Assembly: GCF_016919405.1 (NCBI RefSeq)
Contig: NZ_CP070352.1
Span: 1,116,001 to 1,180,000, forward strand
Source of the DNA: Ensifer sp. PDNC004
GTDB taxonomy: Bacteria; Pseudomonadota; Alphaproteobacteria; Rhizobiales; Rhizobiaceae
Length of the DNA: 64,000 bases
Reading direction: 5' to 3'
The position numbers were made by a program, and so were the translations under genes. Below the pieces are notes generated by a model, which saw nothing but the letters and a program-made list of their open reading frames with translations, made no database searches and was not told the origin of the DNA. Shown here one piece after another: positions 60,746 through 64,000 of the stretch (the first letter of the stretch is position 1; each line of letters starts with the position of its first letter).

Positions 60746-61927
60746 ATGAACACGACCCTTGCACCCATCGCTCCGACCGCAGCCTTTTCTCCCGTCGTCG
60801 AACGGGTCGAAACTGTTCTGGTCGATCTGCCGACCATCCGGCCGCACAAGCTCTCGGTCGCGACAATGACCGGCCAGACCCTGATGCTGGTGAAGGTGCA
60901 TTGCAGCGACGGCACGGTCGGCCTCGGCGAGGGCACGACCATCGGCGGTCTCGCCTATGGCGGCGAGAGCCCGGAATCGATGAAGCTTGCAATCGATACC
61001 TATTTCGCACCGCTTATGGTCGGCGAGAACGCGACCCGCGTTCGCGCCCTGATGGCCCGCATCGGCAAGGCGGTGAAGGAAAATCGCTTCGCCAAGAGTG
61101 CTGTGGAAACGGCGCTGCTCGACGCCCACGGCAAGCGCCTGGGTCTGCCGATCAGCGAACTGCTCGGCGGGGCACTGCGCAAGCGCCTGCCGGTCGCCTG
61201 GACGCTGGCGTCGGGCGACACGGCCAAGGATATTGCCGAAGCTGGGAAGATGCTCGACCTTCGCCGCCATCGGATCTTCAAGCTGAAAATCGGCGCACGG
61301 CGGCTGAAGGACGATATCGCCCACGTGGCAGCGATCAAGCACGCCCTCGGGGACCGCGGCGCGGTGCGCGTCGACGTCAACATGGCCTGGAGTGAGTTTG
61401 AGGCGGCCTATGGCATGGCAGCACTTGCGGACGCCGGTTGCGAACTGGTCGAGCAGCCCGTCGCCTCGACCGCAGCACTCGGTCGCCTGGTCCGTCGCTT
61501 CCCGGTGGCGCTGATGGCGGACGAGTCGCTTACGGGACCGGAGAGCGCGTTCGAGATTGCCAAGACCAAGGGTGCCGACGTCTTCGCGATCAAGATCGAG
61601 CAGAGCGGCGGCCTCTTCAATGCGCAGCGCGTGGCTGCCATCGCCGATGCCGCCGGCATCGAACTTTATGGCGGCACGATGCTGGAAGGCGGCGTTGGCA
61701 CGGTCGCGTCAGCCCATGTGTTTTCCACCTTCGCCAACCTGCAATGGGGCACGGAACTCTTTGGCCCGCTGCTTCTGACCGAGGAAATCCTGGCGACGCC
61801 GCTCGACTACAGCGACTTTGAACTGACGGTGCCGGACGGGCCGGGGCTCGGGATCGAACTCGACGAAGACCGGCTGAAATTCTTTGCGCGCGACGGGCTG
61901 CGCAAGACGATCAGCGTTGCAAAGTGA
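60746..61927 (+). CDS. catB: Muconate cycloisomerase
   Basis: A 393-residue enolase-superfamily enzyme that converts cis,cis-muconate to muconolactone. The catalytic lysine pair is K179/K181 (FKLKIGARR); metal ligands D210 (RVDVNMAWS), E236 (LVEQP) and D259 (MADES) are intact, and LPTIRPHKLS near the N-terminus is a CatB block. ATG 60746 gives a slightly long N-terminus (about 15 residues more than usual) and has a weak ribosome site; a GTG upstream is possible. First gene of the catBCA unit. Confidence 0.94.
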   Translation: MNTTLAPIAPTAAFSPVVERVETVLVDLPTIRPHKLSVATMTGQTLMLVKVHCSDGTVGLGEGTTIGGLAYGGESPESMKLAIDTYFAPLMVGENATRVRALMARIGKAVKENRFAKSAVETALLDAHGKRLGLPISELLGGALRKRLPVAWTLASGDTAKDIAEAGKMLDLRRHRIFKLKIGARRLKDDIAHVAAIKHALGDRGAVRVDVNMAWSEFEAAYGMAALADAGCELVEQPVASTAALGRLVRRFPVALMADESLTGPESAFEIAKTKGADVFAIKIEQSGGLFNAQRVAAIADAAGIELYGGTMLEGGVGTVASAHVFSTFANLQWGTELFGPLLLTEEILATPLDYSDFELTVPDGPGLGIELDEDRLKFFARDGLRKTISVAK

Positions 61928-61937
61928 GGATCAAGCC

Positions 61938-62228
61938 ATGCTGTTTCACGTCAGAATGGACGTTCACATCCCTCACGATCTGCCGGCCGAGCAGGTGGCG
62001 GAGATCCTCGCCCGGGAGAAGGCCTATTCGCAACAGCTGCAACAGAGCGGCAAGTGGCGGCATATCTGGCGGATCGCCGGCCAGTACGCGAACTACAGCG
62101 TCTTCGACGTGAAGGACAATGCCGAGCTGCACGAGCTTCTCTCGGGCCTGCCGCTCTTCAAGTTCATGCAGATCGAGGTCACGCCGCTGCTCCGGCACCC
62201 ATCCTCGATCCGTGACGACGATAGCTAG
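61938..62228 (+). CDS. catC: Muconolactone delta-isomerase
   Basis: A 96-residue protein matching CatC in length and sequence (LFHVRMDVHIPHDLP, QSGKWRHIWRIAGQYANYSV, LHELLSGLPLFKFMQIEV). It isomerises muconolactone to beta-ketoadipate enol-lactone. Starts 10 bases after catB. Confidence 0.96.
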   Translation: MLFHVRMDVHIPHDLPAEQVAEILAREKAYSQQLQQSGKWRHIWRIAGQYANYSVFDVKDNAELHELLSGLPLFKFMQIEVTPLLRHPSSIRDDDS

Positions 62229-62302
62229 AATTTGTGAGCGCCGCGGCCGGGAGGTTTGGCAGGCGGCTCGAGCTTCAAGACAATCCAAGTGGAGGAATTG
62301 AT

Positions 62303-63241
62303 ATGAGCGTGAAGATTTTCGACAAGCCGGAAACGCAAGCTTTCCTGAAGACCTTGAGCGGACTCGACAAGGACGGCGGCAATCCGCGCGTCAAGCAAAT
62401 CGTGCACCGGGTGATGTCGGACCTGTTCAAGGCGATCGACGATCTCGACATCACGCCTGACGAATACTGGACCGGGATCGCCTGGCTGAACGAGATCGGC
62501 GCTGCCGGCCAGGCCGGCCTCATCTCGCCCGGCCTCGGCCTCGATCACTTCCTCGACGAGCGTCTCGACGCGATCGACGAAGCGCTCGGCATCCAGAACC
62601 AGACGCCACGCACCATCGAGGGCCCGCTCTATGTCGCTGGCGCGCCGGCTTCGGAAGGCTTTGCCCGTCTCGACGATGGCCGCGACACCAATGGTCAGCC
62701 GCTGATCATGCACGGCACCGTCTATGACGCCAATGGCCAACCGCTGAAGGGCGCGACCGTCGAAGTCTGGCACTGCGATACCCGCGGCTTCTACTCGCAT
62801 TTCGATCCGACCGGGCTGCAGGCGCCGTTCAACATGCGCCGCACGATCGTCACCGACGCCAAGGGCTGTTACAAGTTTCAGAGTATTGTGCCGCACGGCT
62901 ACGGCGTGCCTCCGGGCAGCCCGACCGAGCAGTTGCTTTCCGCCCTCGGCCGCCATGGCCAGCGCCCGGCCCATATCCATTTCTTCATCAGCGCCGATGG
63001 CCACCGCAAGCTGACGACCCAGATCAACATCGCCGGCGACCCGCTGGTCAACGACGATTTCGCCTATGCGACCCGTGACGGCCTGGTGCCCGATGTCACC
63101 GAGCGCACCGACGAGGCGAGCATCAAGGCCAACAATCTCTCCGGCCCCTTCGCCGAGATTGTGTTCGACATCCATCTCACCTCGCTGGTGAACGGCGTCG
63201 ACAACCAGGTGAACGAGCAGCGCAAGCGCGCCGCCGCTTGA
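62303..63241 (+). CDS. catA: Catechol 1,2-dioxygenase
   Basis: A 312-residue intradiol ring-cleaving dioxygenase forming cis,cis-muconate from catechol. Fe(III) ligands are visible at Y164 ([11 protein letters not shown]), Y200 ([10 protein letters not shown]), H224 and H226 (RPAHIHFFI). The N-terminal helical dimer region ([13 protein letters not shown]) is present. GGAGGAATTGAT precedes ATG 62303. Together with catB and catC it completes the ortho pathway from catechol to enol-lactone. Confidence 0.96.
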   Translation: MSVKIFDKPETQAFLKTLSGLDKDGGNPRVKQIVHRVMSDLFKAIDDLDITPDEYWTGIAWLNEIGAAGQAGLISPGLGLDHFLDERLDAIDEALGIQNQTPRTIEGPLYVAGAPASEGFARLDDGRDTNGQPLIMHGTVYDANGQPLKGATVEVWHCDTRGFYSHFDPTGLQAPFNMRRTIVTDAKGCYKFQSIVPHGYGVPPGSPTEQLLSALGRHGQRPAHIHFFISADGHRKLTTQINIAGDPLVNDDFAYATRDGLVPDVTERTDEASIKANNLSGPFAEIVFDIHLTSLVNGVDNQVNEQRKRAAA

Positions 63242-63249
63242 TCACCTCT

Positions 63250-63272
63250 GCGGCGGCCGACTGAGCCGCCGC
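63250..63272 (+). other. Hairpin between catA and benA
   Basis: GCGGCGGC (63250-63257) pairs with GCCGCCGC (63265-63272) around loop CGACTGA. No T-run; could reduce read-through into benA. Confidence 0.45.
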
Positions 63273-63341
63273 CCCCTGACATCAGACATTGTTGCAATCG
63301 CTAGAGCCGAGCACGGATCAGCTGGTTGCGGGAGAAGAACC

Positions 63342-64000
63342 ATGTCCGCAGTTATCGACAAAGCCCAAGCCCTCGACGACCTGCTCGCCACCGCGGTCGA
63401 GGACGATCATGAGGCCGGCTCCTTCCGCTGCCGCCGCGACATCTTCACCAACGAAGACCTCTTCGAGCTGGAGATGAAACACATCTTCGAAAGCAACTGG
63501 GTCTATCTCGCTCATGAGAGCCAGATCCCCGAGAACAACGACTATTACACCACCACGATCGGCCGGCAGCCGGTTGTCGTCACACGCGACAAGACGGGCG
63601 AACTGCACGCCGTCATCAATGCCTGCGCCCACCGCGGCGCCATGCTCTGCCGCCGCAAGCACGGTAACAAGGGCAGTTTCACCTGTCCTTTCCACGGATG
63701 GACTTTTTCCAACACCGGCAAGCTCCTGAAGGTGAAGGATGAAAAGACCACACAATATCCGCCGCAGTTCGCGAAAGACGGTTCGCACGATCTCAAGCGT
63801 GTCGCCCGTTTCGAAAGCTATCGCGGCTTCCTCTTCGGCAGCCTCAATCCGGATGTGACTTCACTCGCAGACTATCTCGGCGAAACTAAAGTCATCATCG
63901 ACCAGATCGTAGACCAGGCGCCCGGCGGGCTGGAAGTGCTGCGCGGCAACTCCTCCTATATCTACGACGGGAACTGGAAGCTGCAGATGGAGAACGGTTG
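63342..64000 (+). CDS. benA: Benzoate 1,2-dioxygenase large subunit, N-terminal part
   Basis: The first 219 codons of a ring-hydroxylating dioxygenase alpha subunit, cut off by the window end. The Rieske ligands CAHRGAMLC...CPFHGW are intact, and [19 protein letters not shown] and [14 protein letters not shown] fit the BenA/XylX group, which converts benzoate to its cis-diol. GGGAGAAG precedes ATG. Located 100 bases after catA, so benzoate-to-catechol oxidation is probably encoded together with the catechol branch. Anthranilate or toluate dioxygenases are alternatives that the missing C-terminus would settle. Confidence 0.88.
   Translation, partial: MSAVIDKAQALDDLLATAVEDDHEAGSFRCRRDIFTNEDLFELEMKHIFESNWVYLAHESQIPENNDYYTTTIGRQPVVVTRDKTGELHAVINACAHRGAMLCRRKHGNKGSFTCPFHGWTFSNTGKLLKVKDEKTTQYPPQFAKDGSHDLKRVARFESYRGFLFGSLNPDVTSLADYLGETKVIIDQIVDQAPGGLEVLRGNSSYIYDGNWKLQMENG

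Noticed and set aside
1..64000. tRNA genes, CRISPR arrays, insertion sequences or prophage
   Set aside because: I looked for cloverleaf-type stems, regular direct repeats, transposase or integrase motifs and found none I could support.

Overview
The window is high-GC DNA (about 60-63% by eye), densely packed with catabolic operons, one-component regulators and ABC importers. I see no rRNA, tRNA, CRISPR array, insertion sequence or phage gene. Codon use, the mix of genes, and two copies of an intergenic palindrome (GAGCGGGATG...CATCCCGCTC) point to an alphaproteobacterium of the Rhizobiaceae, most like Sinorhizobium/Ensifer. The lack of core genes suggests a chromid or megaplasmid, or an accessory chromosomal region. 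That assignment is inference.

Layout, left half. 0-2.4 kb: end of an APC permease and an aldehyde dehydrogenase. 2.5-6.2 kb: LysR regulator divergent from an adenine deaminase-like amidohydrolase and a YczE-type membrane protein. 6.2-7.5 kb: GAF-GGDEF protein with a PilZ-like tail. 7.6-10.7 kb: two-component flavin monooxygenase (HpaB/HpaC type) with an AraC regulator. 10.7-16.9 kb: polyamine-type ABC importer divided between two divergent units, with a DmpA/P1 aminopeptidase and an RpiR regulator. 16.9-20.2 kb: CodA-type cytosine deaminase, GlxA/AraC regulator and a TDT/SLAC1 transporter. 20.3-24.1 kb: TauE exporter, Blh/persulfide dioxygenase and a class V (cysteine desulfurase-like) enzyme, divergent from an Lrp/AsnC regulator.

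Middle. 24.1-36.3 kb is a large sugar-acid locus. On the minus strand are UxuA mannonate dehydratase and an RraA/HMG-aldolase-like protein. On the plus strand are a GntR regulator, a ribose-type ABC importer, SDR, a second divergent UxuA-like protein, an SMP-30 lactonase, an aldose-1-epimerase-like protein, a FAH hydrolase and a BDH2-like SDR. Together these look like a complete mutarotase - dehydrogenase - lactonase - dehydratase - dehydrogenase - hydrolase route in which a UxuA-type enzyme is the dehydratase. 36.3-47.6 kb is an 11-gene minus-strand unit: GntR, ALDH, SDR, DppABCDF-type importer, amidase, a small ACT-like protein and LeuB.

Right side. 47.8-53.7 kb holds unrelated small units: DUF599, DUF427, LysR/metallo-hydrolase, XRE-cupin/aminotransferase and GST. 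53.8-59.7 kb resembles a rhizopine (moc)-type set: LacI regulator, membrane di-iron hydroxylase, Rieske ferredoxin, sugar-binding protein, ferredoxin reductase and a xylose-isomerase-like TIM barrel protein. 59.7-64.0 kb is the beta-ketoadipate upper branch, catR-catB-catC-catA followed by benA, which runs off the window. The intergenic region carries a textbook ATAC-N7-GTAT LysR box.

The observations most worth following are the proposed six-step sugar pathway with a UxuA-family dehydratase, the cysteine/persulfide-to-sulfite export module, the moc-like oxygenase cluster, and regulator-operator pairs readable directly from sequence.
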